Below the pieces are notes generated by a model. The model was given only the letters and a program-made list of their open reading frames with translations, was not told the origin of the DNA and did no database searches. Positions 1-6,533 of a stretch of DNA of 16,748 nucleotides are shown here, piece by piece (within the stretch, counting starts at the first letter, position 1; each line of letters opens with the position of its first letter). Both the position numbers and the translations under genes were made by a program. The DNA comes from Scatocola faecipullorum (lineage in GTDB: Bacteria > Pseudomonadota > Alphaproteobacteria > RF32 > CAG-239), in assembly GCA_018714685.1 (NCBI GenBank), contig DVNC01000046.1, positions 1 to 16,748 on the forward strand, read 5' to 3'.

Positions 1-9
1 CTTTAAGAA

Positions 10-38
10 ACCCCGCCGTTTTCATCCGGCGGGGTTTT
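10..38. terminator. GC-rich terminator hairpin after arsR
   Basis: The arms CCCCGCCG and CGGCGGGG enclose a short T-rich loop, with AA before and TTTTG after. The hairpin lies about 20 bp beyond the stop codon of the minus-strand arsR-family gene, so it can end the ankyrin-arsR transcript. On the plus strand it is followed by TTTTGTT, so it may also serve a gene reading in from outside the window. Confidence 0.8.
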
Positions 39-57
39 GTTCACCTGCGCTCACAGC

Positions 58-441
58 TTAATGATAGCCGGGACAAGACATTTCAAATACATCGTCAATC
101 ATGGTGTGGATGAGTGATGCCGTCCGGGAAGGTGCCAGCTTATAATAAATCTCTTTCCCCGCACGGCGGTTGACAATCAGTCCGGCCTGGCGCAAAACCC
201 GCAAATGGTGCGAAACCGCTGACGAACTCATGCCGATGGCCAGAGAAATATTGTTTACGCATTGTTCGCTGTGTGCCAGCAGCCATAAAATCCGCAGCCG
301 GGTAGGGTCGCAAAGCTGCTGAAAAATTTCCGAAGCCTGAATAAACTGTTCTTCGCTCGGCATGGCGGACAGAACTTTATCCAAATCCTGCCCGTGGTCA
401 TGCAGCGCCTGGTGTTTTTCTGAAATCGGGTGTTCTGCCAT
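58..441 (-). CDS. ArsR/SmtB-family winged-helix transcriptional repressor
   Basis: This is a 127-residue DNA-binding regulator. Residues about 38-102 form the ArsR winged helix: the family-typical DPTRLRIL at 45-52, a recognition helix with SSSAVSHHLRVLRQAGL at 72-88, and a beta-wing at 91-100 (NRRAGKEIYY). Family members sense metals, thiol or redox signals and repress their own operon. Candidate ligands are visible: a His-rich N-terminus (H4, H10, H14, H16), C61 where metal-sensing ArsR proteins have their ELCV box, and a C-terminal helix with H112, D116, E120, C123 and H127. The last group is reminiscent of the alpha-5 zinc site of SmtB, but the spacing is not exact, so the inducer cannot be named. 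The start has a good GGAGAGG ribosome site. The gene follows the ankyrin gene by 15 bp on the same strand and is very likely co-transcribed with it. Confidence 0.9.
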   Translation of the reverse strand: MAEHPISEKHQALHDHGQDLDKVLSAMPSEEQFIQASEIFQQLCDPTRLRILWLLAHSEQCVNNISLAIGMSSSAVSHHLRVLRQAGLIVNRRAGKEIYYKLAPSRTASLIHTMIDDVFEMSCPGYH

Positions 442-456
442 TTCTGTCCTCTCCGG

Positions 457-1239
457 TTAATTGCCTGCGGCTGCATCTTTGGCATTTTCGATTTGTTGCG
501 AAACTTCTTTCACCAAAGCCAGCGCGTCTTTCCCGTCGCGGTTTTTGTGATAGATGTCGGCTCCGTAAAGCGTCAGCAGATCCAGAAAACGGGAATCTTT
601 TAATTTCAGGGATGCCAAAATAAACGCCGTGTTACCGCGTTCGTCTTCGAGATTGACCGAAGCGCCGCCGTCCAAAAGCGCTTTCAGAACTTGCGGATTG
701 GGGTTGCTGACAACGGCAAACATCAAAGCCGTCTGTCCTTCGTCGTTAATGGCGTCGATTTTGGCGCCGTGAGCCAAAAGCAACTTAACAACCTCCGGGT
801 CGGACTGATAGGCTGAAGCCAGCATAAGCGGCGTATTGCCGTCAACACCGTAATAATTGACATCGCTTCCGTGTGCCAGCAATGCTTCAAAAACCTCTTT
901 ATCCGTCAGGTTGGTCAGGGCCATGGTCAGCGGTGAAACCTGATTGTAAAGGAAATTAACGTCAGCCCCGTTATTGATTAAAATCAGAATATTGTCTTTG
1001 TTGCCCGGTTTGCGCATGGCCCAAAACAAAACCGGACGCCCGTCTTCGTCGGTTGCGTTAACGTCGGCGCCGTGTTTGATAACGGCTTCAAGCTGTTTGG
1101 CATCGCCGTTGACGGCAACCGAGCGAATGTCGGCGTAATTATACTGATAGGATTGCTTCAGGAAAAAAGCGCCGGTGCCCAGTCCGGCGGCAATAATGGT
1201 AATGATGGCGGCGACTTTGATGAAACGGGTTTTAGACAT
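457..1239 (-). CDS. Membrane-anchored ankyrin-repeat protein
   Basis: The 260-residue protein has a basic N-terminus (K3, R5, K8), one hydrophobic segment at about 9-27 and then roughly six ankyrin repeats to residue 233. The repeat signatures HGADVNA, NGADVNF, HGSDVNY, HGAKIDA, GGASVNL and YGADIYH are each spaced about 33-35 residues apart. Ankyrin repeats bind protein partners. The N-terminal anchor with positive residues before it suggests the repeats face the periplasm, either tethered or, if the segment is cleaved, free. No catalytic domain is visible. The start ATG has a GAGAGG ribosome site 5 bp upstream. It is the first gene of a two-gene operon with the ArsR-type repressor, which suggests its expression is controlled by a small-molecule or metal signal. 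The partner is unknown. Confidence 0.88.
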   Translation of the reverse strand: MSKTRFIKVAAIITIIAAGLGTGAFFLKQSYQYNYADIRSVAVNGDAKQLEAVIKHGADVNATDEDGRPVLFWAMRKPGNKDNILILINNGADVNFLYNQVSPLTMALTNLTDKEVFEALLAHGSDVNYYGVDGNTPLMLASAYQSDPEVVKLLLAHGAKIDAINDEGQTALMFAVVSNPNPQVLKALLDGGASVNLEDERGNTAFILASLKLKDSRFLDLLTLYGADIYHKNRDGKDALALVKEVSQQIENAKDAAAGN

Positions 1240-1269
1240 GTTTACCTCTCTGGTTAAATAACTGTTACA

Positions 1270-1298
1270 ATCATATTCTTATTTTTTTTGAATGCCAA
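1270..1298 (-). promoter_or_regulatory. Promoter of the ankyrin-arsR operon
   Basis: On the minus strand TTGGCA (1293-1298) and TATGAT (1270-1275) are separated by exactly 17 bp, each one base from sigma-70 consensus. The spacer is A-rich. Transcription would start near 1263, giving a short leader of about 25 bases. A small dyad, TAAC-T-GTTA (1259-1267), overlaps the predicted start and is one possible operator for the ArsR protein encoded in the operon. That last point is speculative. Confidence 0.7.
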
Positions 1299-1340
1299 GC
1301 ATAATCTCTGCTGCCGCCCTCCTGTTTTTTCTTTTGCCGA

Positions 1341-1373
1341 TGATTATATCAAACGGTGACTTGATTTAATCAA
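1341..1373. promoter_or_regulatory. Paired TGAT-N3-ATCA dyads upstream of the HdeD-type gene
   Basis: Two dyads of the form TGAT-N3-ATCA lie at 1341-1351 and 1362-1372, with starts 21 bp apart (two helical turns). The second extends to TTGAT-TTA-ATCAA. They sit just upstream of the ribosome site of the plus-strand HdeD-type gene, where a repressor or activator could act. The half-sites resemble FNR/FixK half-sites, but the gap is one base shorter than in that family, so the binding protein is not assigned. No convincing -35/-10 pair was found between here and the gene. Confidence 0.4.
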
Positions 1374-1392
1374 CAGATTGGGAGAAAAGACT

Positions 1393-1959
1393 ATGGCTGA
1401 AACTAAAACACTTGAAATTCGCACCGGCAGGTCCCGTCCGGTCGGAATCTGGCACCTGTTTGCCGGAATTATTATGGCCGCGCTCGGCGTTTATGTCTGG
1501 TTTAATCCGGTTGCCACCATGGTGGCCCTGGCGCTTTATATCGGCATTATTTTCATTATTCTCGGTGCCGGCTACATAACCGCTTCTTTCCGTTATGATT
1601 CCGGCTGGGATATGTTTGTCGGCGTGCTCGATATCCTTGTCGGCATTATTTTTGTCGGCAACCTCGGTGTTTCCGCTTCCAGCATGCCGATAATTTTTGC
1701 CCTGTGGTGCTTGGCGGTCGGCGTTATTCAGCTGGTTGTCGCCTATCAGTTTCGCAAGGCGCAGGTCAGCTGGGGCTGGACTTTGACTTCCGGCATCCTC
1801 GGCATTCTCTTCGCTTTTCTGATTTTAAGCTATCCTGCCGTCGGCGTCATTACCATAACGGCTTTGATGGGAACATACATTCTGCTTTTCGGTATTTTGG
1901 AAATTGCCGAATATACCACCAATAACCGTTCGCTTGTGATTGAAGCCGATAATCTTTGA
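1393..1959 (+). CDS. HdeD-family (DUF308) membrane protein
   Basis: The 188-residue protein has about six hydrophobic segments (roughly residues 17-37, 42-62, 70-87, 92-113, 124-144 and 150-172) arranged in three repeated pairs, as in the HdeD/DUF308 family of small inner-membrane proteins. E. coli HdeD is linked to acid resistance, but the biochemical role of the family is not known. The phrase GIWHLFAGIIMAALGVYVWFNP near the N-terminus is typical of the family. The ATG at 1393 is preferred because GGAGAA lies 6 bp upstream. A TTG at 1378 in the same frame has no ribosome site. The gene stands alone, divergent from the ankyrin operon and convergent with the CBS-domain gene. Confidence 0.85.
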   Translation: MAETKTLEIRTGRSRPVGIWHLFAGIIMAALGVYVWFNPVATMVALALYIGIIFIILGAGYITASFRYDSGWDMFVGVLDILVGIIFVGNLGVSASSMPIIFALWCLAVGVIQLVVAYQFRKAQVSWGWTLTSGILGILFAFLILSYPAVGVITITALMGTYILLFGILEIAEYTTNNRSLVIEADNL

Positions 1960-1984
1960 GCCGAAATTGTCCGCCTGAAAAAGA

Positions 1985-2011
1985 ACCCCGGAATTTCCGG
2001 GGTCTTTTTTA
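1985..2011. terminator. Bidirectional terminator between convergent genes
   Basis: CCCCGGAA (1986-1993) and TTCCGGGG (1995-2002) are perfect inverted arms. In practice this gives a 6-bp GC stem with a 5-base loop. TCTTTTTT follows on the plus strand, and an A-rich stretch (seven A plus G) precedes it and becomes a T-tract on the minus strand. It can end both the HdeD-type transcript and the CBS-domain transcript. The stop codon of the latter (2009-2011) lies in the T-tract. Confidence 0.88.
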
Positions 2012-3334
2012 GTCTTCTTTGTCTTCGTCTTCTTCGTGAATTTTAATCTGCGCTTTAACTTTGGTAATGCGCATATTGTCCACGCCGACAACTTCATAAA
2101 CGCAGTAATTGTCTTCAACCTTGTCGCCGACTTTGGGCTCCCGTCCCAGCAGGCCGAAAACATAACCGCCGATGGTGCTCTCTTCATATTCGATTTCCGG
2201 CAGCCCCAGACATTCGTAGGCGTCTTCAATCAAATAAGTGCCCTCGAACTGGCAGACCGTGTCGCTGAGCATTTTCATCGGCTCTTCTTCCATGTCGTCA
2301 TGCTCGTCCATAATGTCGCCGACCAGTTCTTCCAGAATATCTTCCATTGAAAGCATGCCGGCCGTTCCGCCGTATTCGTCCACCACAATGGCAATGTGAA
2401 TATGTTTGGCCATCATCTGGTGCAGAATCTCCGAAATTGATTTGTTTTCCGGAACAAAGAGAATTTTACGGGCAATTTTGCTCAAAATGTCTTTGTCGTG
2501 CAGCTGTTCCTGATGTTCCAGCAGATCGCGGATGTGTATCATGCCCACGATGCTGTCTTTGTCATCCTTGCACAGCGGATAGCGGGTGTGCTTGTTGCCG
2601 CGGACAAATTCCATAATTTCATCATATGTGTCATCAAGATACAGGCATTTCATATCCTGCCGCGGAATCATAATTTCATGTGCGCAGATTTCCGAAAAAT
2701 CAATTGCGTTCTGAATAATTTCGCCTTCGGTGTCGTCAATCACGCCGTCTTTCTGCGACGCATTGATGATCAGCTTGATTTCTTCTTCGGAATGGGCTTC
2801 GTCGTTTTCGTTGGAAACGCGGGTTCCCATCAGCCGCAGGATGCCGTTGGTGACATGGTCAAACACCCAGATGAACGGCGCAAAAATCTGGTTGAACAGA
2901 TACAGCGGCCGGGCAATTGACAGAACATATCTTTCCGTGTGCTGAATTGCCAGTGATTTCGGAACCAGTTCGCCCAGAACAACGTGCAGCAGAGTGATAA
3001 AGCCGAAAGCCACGCCGAAGCTGACCGAATGCAGCAAAATGGTGTTTCCGTTGAAAAAGCCCGCAAACCAAAGCTCCAGCAGGCGGGAAACCGCCGGTTC
3101 GCCGATCCAGCCCAGGCCGAGCGAAGCCAGCGTAATGCCCAGCTGAATGGCGCTTAGATAGGTGTTGAGGCGGTCGGTGATTTTAATGGCGATTTTGGCT
3201 CGTTTGTTTCCGGCATGAGCCAGTTCTTCAAGTTTGGTTCGTCGGATTTTGACAATGGCGAATTCTGAAACGACAAAGAAAGCATTAGCAAACACTAAAA
3301 ATAAAACTAATGCTAAGTTTACTGCGTACATCAT
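2009..3334 (-). CDS. CNNM/CBS/CorC-HlyC domain membrane protein (hemolysin family, UPF0053)
   Basis: The 441-residue protein has the standard order of this family. A CNNM (DUF21) membrane domain with several hydrophobic segments spans about 1-165. A CBS pair spans about 215-340 with the family phrases MIPRQDM at 222-228 and VVDEYGGTAGMLSMEDILEE at 317-336. A CorC_HlyC domain spans about 355-432 (ESTIGGYVFGLLGREP). Length and motifs are complete. Related proteins (CorC, YtfL, YhdP, TlyC) have been linked to magnesium or cobalt homeostasis and ion export at the inner membrane. The old name 'hemolysin' should not be read as toxin activity. The start is a double ATG, and only a distant AAGG about 20 bp upstream resembles a ribosome site. 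The acidic C-terminal tail (HEEDEDKED) is not conserved. It is transcribed from its own strong promoter. Confidence 0.92.
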   Translation of the reverse strand: MMYAVNLALVLFLVFANAFFVVSEFAIVKIRRTKLEELAHAGNKRAKIAIKITDRLNTYLSAIQLGITLASLGLGWIGEPAVSRLLELWFAGFFNGNTILLHSVSFGVAFGFITLLHVVLGELVPKSLAIQHTERYVLSIARPLYLFNQIFAPFIWVFDHVTNGILRLMGTRVSNENDEAHSEEEIKLIINASQKDGVIDDTEGEIIQNAIDFSEICAHEIMIPRQDMKCLYLDDTYDEIMEFVRGNKHTRYPLCKDDKDSIVGMIHIRDLLEHQEQLHDKDILSKIARKILFVPENKSISEILHQMMAKHIHIAIVVDEYGGTAGMLSMEDILEELVGDIMDEHDDMEEEPMKMLSDTVCQFEGTYLIEDAYECLGLPEIEYEESTIGGYVFGLLGREPKVGDKVEDNYCVYEVVGVDNMRITKVKAQIKIHEEDEDKED

Positions 3335-3375
3335 GATGTTGTAAATTATTACCTTTTATAATTATCGAAATGTTT

Positions 3376-3403
3376 ATTATACCAGTCAATCGACTGATGT
3401 CAA
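3376..3403 (-). promoter_or_regulatory. Consensus sigma-70-type promoter with dyad in the spacer
   Basis: On the minus strand a perfect TTGACA (3398-3403) and a perfect TATAAT (3376-3381) are 16 bp apart, pointing at the CBS-domain gene 41 bp downstream. The spacer carries the dyad CAGTC-N4-GACTG (3383-3396), which covers the polymerase-facing DNA and is a natural position for a repressor. The regulator is unknown. Confidence 0.82.
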
Positions 3404-3406
3404 TTC

Positions 3407-3433
3407 TCCCGCCGGATTTTTTGCCGGCAGGGA
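3407..3433. other. GC hairpin between the MscS gene and the CBS-gene promoter
   Basis: TCCCGCCGG (3407-3415) pairs with CCGGC-A-GGGA (3424-3433), with one bulged A and an 8-base T-rich loop. It lies about 60 bp after the stop of the minus-strand MscS-type gene and directly before the -35 of the next promoter. No T-run follows on either strand, so it is at best a weak terminator or an mRNA 3'-end stabiliser for the MscS transcript. Confidence 0.5.
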
Positions 3434-3492
3434 ATTGATTTAACATATTTTCTGATAATAAAGGCAAATTATTACTATTTGATTACCAAAAT

Positions 3493-5889
3493 TCAGCTGT
3501 CTTTTAAAAGATGAACCACCTGCTGCGGATAAGGTATATTAATGTTGAGCTTGCGAAACCGGTTGACGATTTCTTCTCTGATAGCGTCGGTAATACCGCC
3601 TTTGTTATAGACGTTGGCCGTATAGCAGTTCAGCTGAAAGTCAAGGCTGCTGGCGCCCAGGTTGCTGAAAGAAACCGACGGAGGCGGATTTTGCAGCACA
3701 TTGGGATTTTCCGTCGCAATATCCAAAAGTGTTTGCCGCACCAATGCAATGTCGCTGTCATAATCGACGCCGACTGTAATTTCCGCCCGTCCCATGCGGT
3801 TGGCATAAGTCATGTTAATCAGGCTGCTGGACAGAATGTCCGAGTTGGGAATGATAATGCTGGCCTTGTTGCCCGATTCCAAAGTCGTCGAACGCATGCT
3901 GATTTGTTTGACAATGCCTTCCTGACCGTTGATGATAACCCAGTCGCCGAGTTTTATCGGCCGTTCAAATAAAATGGTCAGGCCGGCCACCAGATTGCTG
4001 ACAATGTTTTGCAGGCCCAGTCCGGCACCGAAAGAAAGCGCGCCGGCAATAATCGCAATGCTGCCGAAACTGCCGCCCATTACCGCGATTCCCAAAATCA
4101 GGGAAAAGACAAAGCCGATAAAGCCGATGCTGGTAACAACCGAATTGCGAACGCCTTCATCCATGTCAATATTGCTGAGTTTCCCGTTTTGAAAACTTCC
4201 TCTTAACAATTTAAATAGGAATAACGAGAAGAAAAATGTAAAAATTCCCAATAAAATTGAAGTTATGGAAACATGAACGCCGCCGAAGTTAAACCCGACC
4301 AGAAAGTTTTTAACGTTAACCAGCAGAATGTCGACCGAAACGCCCCAAACCGCCAGAATGGTCAATCCGGCCAAAACCCACAAAACCGGGCTGAGCAGCA
4401 GGCTGAACCAAAATTCTGACTTAACCAGCGTCCGCCGGTTGATTTTGAGCATCCTGATCCAGAACTTAAAGCGCAAAACCTGGTGGAAAATAACCCGCAG
4501 CAGCTTGTCTATAATATAATAGATGCCGATAATCAGCGCCGAAACGATAAAACGGTTGATAATGAACTCTGACAGGCGGATATAGCCCAACAGGGAAAGG
4601 GCAAACGCCGCGGTGATAACAAAGCTGATGCCCAGGCTGACTTTGGTGGACATGCTGAGCTCGCCGATGTCGCCGTCTTCATTTTTTATTTCGTCATCGC
4701 TCAATTCCCTGTTGTCATACAGAAACTTCAGCGTGACCAGTACAATACAGAAAGCTTTGACGCCGTTGGCAAAAATTTTCAGCGAATAAACGATGTCGTT
4801 GTTATAATTCATTTCCGCTGCCAGACTTTGAAAAAACGAAACCGTACAGATGGCCGCCGCGGAAAAAATAAGCGCCCGGCTGACCCCGACGGCTTTTTCG
4901 TCGCAGACCTCGATAATCCGCCATTTGCTGTTGCGCGGCGTGAATACCACCCGGACAATTGCTTTGGCCAAATAATAGTAAAGCAGATAAAGCGCCGCAT
5001 TTTTCAAAAAAAGTCCGAAAGCGCTGCTGTTGATGATTTCGGTATTCTTCAGCCAAATCAGAAAAGCGCCAATAACCGCGGCCGGAATAATGCCGCGTGC
5101 GGCCAGCACCCAGCCCGCCGCCCGAACTTTCTGGCTGTAGTCGGGACGCTCTATGCTTTGTCTGTAACCAAACCGCCGCTTGATATAGCGGTTAAGATAA
5201 ACCGCCAGAACCAAAGCCAGCAGCATGGCCGTTATCACCGCGGTAATATTGCTCTTGACCGTCGTCTTGTCTGCCGTGCTCAAATTTTGATACCAGCTTG
5301 CGGGAGACGATGCCAGTTCATAGATAAATTTGCTGAAACTGACCAGTGAATCCCAAAATTCCTGCGGATGCATGATTGAACTCTGTTTGGCCAGAATATT
5401 ATTGAGCAGTTCCTGATTGCGTATCTTTAAAATCAAATCATTGATTTCGTCGATTTTGGTTTTCGCCAAATCGGCTTTGGCAATCATAGATTTATAAGTG
5501 TCGGCTTTGCTGTTGAATTCCTTGCGCTGTTTGGCAATGTCGGCCGGTTCTTTCTCGCCGTCAGCAGGAGCGGTTCCCAGCGCGGCGATTTTTTTCTGCA
5601 CGTTATCCAAATTTTCCGCATTTTGCGCCCGTGACTGGTTAATGGCATTTTGAATGTCGTTCAGGCTTTTCAGATAAGCGGAGGTTTCTTTGCCGGAAAC
5701 TTTTCCCGAAGACAGCAGCCGTTCGATTTTGTTCAGTTCTTTGTCTGCCGCCGCAAAGTCAAACGGCGGTTCGGCGACTGCCGCGGCTGCCGCTTGAACG
5801 CTGCTTGCGGCAGAGGTTTTGTCCTGGGCGGAGGCAATGCCCGTCAAAATAATTGAAAAAATTAAAATCAGCCAAAGTTTGCGCATCAT
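3493..5889 (-). CDS. Large MscS-family mechanosensitive channel with periplasmic coiled-coil domain
   Basis: The 798-residue protein begins with a Sec signal (about 1-22, cleavage after ASA). A helical, coiled-coil-prone periplasmic region follows (about 40-175, with a pattern like LSSGKVSGKETSAYLKSLND), then about ten membrane segments from residue 215. The C-terminal 215 residues form a canonical MscS module: the pore helix ALSFGAGLGLQNIVSNLVAG at about 617-636, then FERPIKLGDWV and the beta domain with IIPNSDI, then a vestibule ending at VVHLL. The architecture is that of the extended MscK/MscM/YbiO type with DUF3772-like N-termini. Such channels release solutes during osmotic downshock. 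Two ATGs lie in tandem (5889 and 5886). GGAGAAG is only 2 bp from the first and 5 bp from the second, so the second may be the true start. It appears to be a single-gene transcript. Confidence 0.92.
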   Translation of the reverse strand: MMRKLWLILIFSIILTGIASAQDKTSAASSVQAAAAAVAEPPFDFAAADKELNKIERLLSSGKVSGKETSAYLKSLNDIQNAINQSRAQNAENLDNVQKKIAALGTAPADGEKEPADIAKQRKEFNSKADTYKSMIAKADLAKTKIDEINDLILKIRNQELLNNILAKQSSIMHPQEFWDSLVSFSKFIYELASSPASWYQNLSTADKTTVKSNITAVITAMLLALVLAVYLNRYIKRRFGYRQSIERPDYSQKVRAAGWVLAARGIIPAAVIGAFLIWLKNTEIINSSAFGLFLKNAALYLLYYYLAKAIVRVVFTPRNSKWRIIEVCDEKAVGVSRALIFSAAAICTVSFFQSLAAEMNYNNDIVYSLKIFANGVKAFCIVLVTLKFLYDNRELSDDEIKNEDGDIGELSMSTKVSLGISFVITAAFALSLLGYIRLSEFIINRFIVSALIIGIYYIIDKLLRVIFHQVLRFKFWIRMLKINRRTLVKSEFWFSLLLSPVLWVLAGLTILAVWGVSVDILLVNVKNFLVGFNFGGVHVSITSILLGIFTFFFSLFLFKLLRGSFQNGKLSNIDMDEGVRNSVVTSIGFIGFVFSLILGIAVMGGSFGSIAIIAGALSFGAGLGLQNIVSNLVAGLTILFERPIKLGDWVIINGQEGIVKQISMRSTTLESGNKASIIIPNSDILSSSLINMTYANRMGRAEITVGVDYDSDIALVRQTLLDIATENPNVLQNPPPSVSFSNLGASSLDFQLNCYTANVYNKGGITDAIREEIVNRFRKLNINIPYPQQVVHLLKDS

Positions 5890-5917
5890 ATCTTCTCCGT
5901 TTTATAAATCTCACCGC

Positions 5918-5945
5918 TATATAATCAGCGGCCGGCAATAATCAA
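5918..5945 (-). promoter_or_regulatory. Possible promoter of the MscS-family gene
   Basis: On the minus strand TTGATT (5940-5945) and TATATA (5918-5923) are 16 bp apart, each 4 of 6 to consensus. The position, about 30 bp before the start codon, is suitable. On the opposite strand the same region reads TATAAT (5920-5925), a possible -10 for the acetyltransferase, but no -35 accompanies it. Confidence 0.35.
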
Positions 5946-6003
5946 GCTTCTCCGGTTGCCAAATACGCAAGGCCGTGCTACAAAAAAGCTGAAAGGAACA
6001 GCC

Positions 6004-6516
6004 ATGATAAACATACGACGGGAACAGCCGGCGGATTACGCCGCAATTTATGAATTGGTTAAACAGGCATTCGAACATGCCGAGCACACCGATCATGATG
6101 AACATAATCTGGTAAACCGTTTGCGGCAGAGCCCTTTTTATCTTCCTGAATTGGCGCTGGTCGCCGAAACCGGCGGAATAATTGTCGGACATATTATGTT
6201 TACGGAAACCCGGGTCGGAGATTCCCGGCAGTTGCTTTTGGCGCCGCTGTCCGTTTTGCCGCAATACCAAAATTGCGGCATCGGCAGCGCCTTGATAAAG
6301 GAAGGACATCGAAAGGCAAAAGAGCTCGGCTATGAATATTGTTTTCTGGTCGGGCATACCGGCTATTATCCGCGTTTCGGCTATGTCCGCGCCTCAGCCT
6401 TAGGCGTAACCTGTAGTTTGGAATTCCCCGATGAAAACTTTATGGTCTGTGATTTACAAAATCAAAACATACAACTTAATGCCTCATTAACCATTGCTCA
6501 AGAATTTTTTGCATAA
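6004..6516 (+). CDS. GNAT-family N-acetyltransferase (YhbS-like, COG3153 type)
   Basis: The 170-residue protein has the GNAT fold in order. An N-terminal INIRREQPADYAAIYELVKQAF opens into helix 1, and the strand-4 region is EIALVAETGG-like (LPELALVAE at 48-56). LGPLSVLP-like LLAPLSVLPQYQNCGIG at 78-94 contains the acetyl-CoA pyrophosphate loop Q89-x-x-G92-x-G94. HTGYYPRFGYVRASALGV at 118-135 and the ending PDENFMVCDL are characteristic of the YhbS group. The substrate cannot be read from the sequence. Of the in-frame starts, the ATG at 6004 is chosen because AAAGGA lies 6 bp upstream. An upstream ATG at 5956 has no ribosome site and would add 16 unconserved residues. Two consecutive stops (TAA TAG) end the gene. 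The AT-rich gene begins 17 bp later, so the two may share a transcript. Confidence 0.88.
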   Translation: MINIRREQPADYAAIYELVKQAFEHAEHTDHDEHNLVNRLRQSPFYLPELALVAETGGIIVGHIMFTETRVGDSRQLLLAPLSVLPQYQNCGIGSALIKEGHRKAKELGYEYCFLVGHTGYYPRFGYVRASALGVTCSLEFPDENFMVCDLQNQNIQLNASLTIAQEFFA

Positions 6517-6533
6517 TAGTTAAGGAAAAGAGT

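Noticed and set aside
1361..1373. FNR/FixK binding site before the HdeD-type gene
   Set aside because: The half-sites fit, but the gap is 3 bases instead of 4 and the neighbouring copy has the same gap, so the protein was left unassigned.
2009..3334. Secreted hemolysin toxin
   Set aside because: The domain order is CNNM-CBS-CorC_HlyC, an inner-membrane ion-homeostasis family; the hemolysin name is historical.
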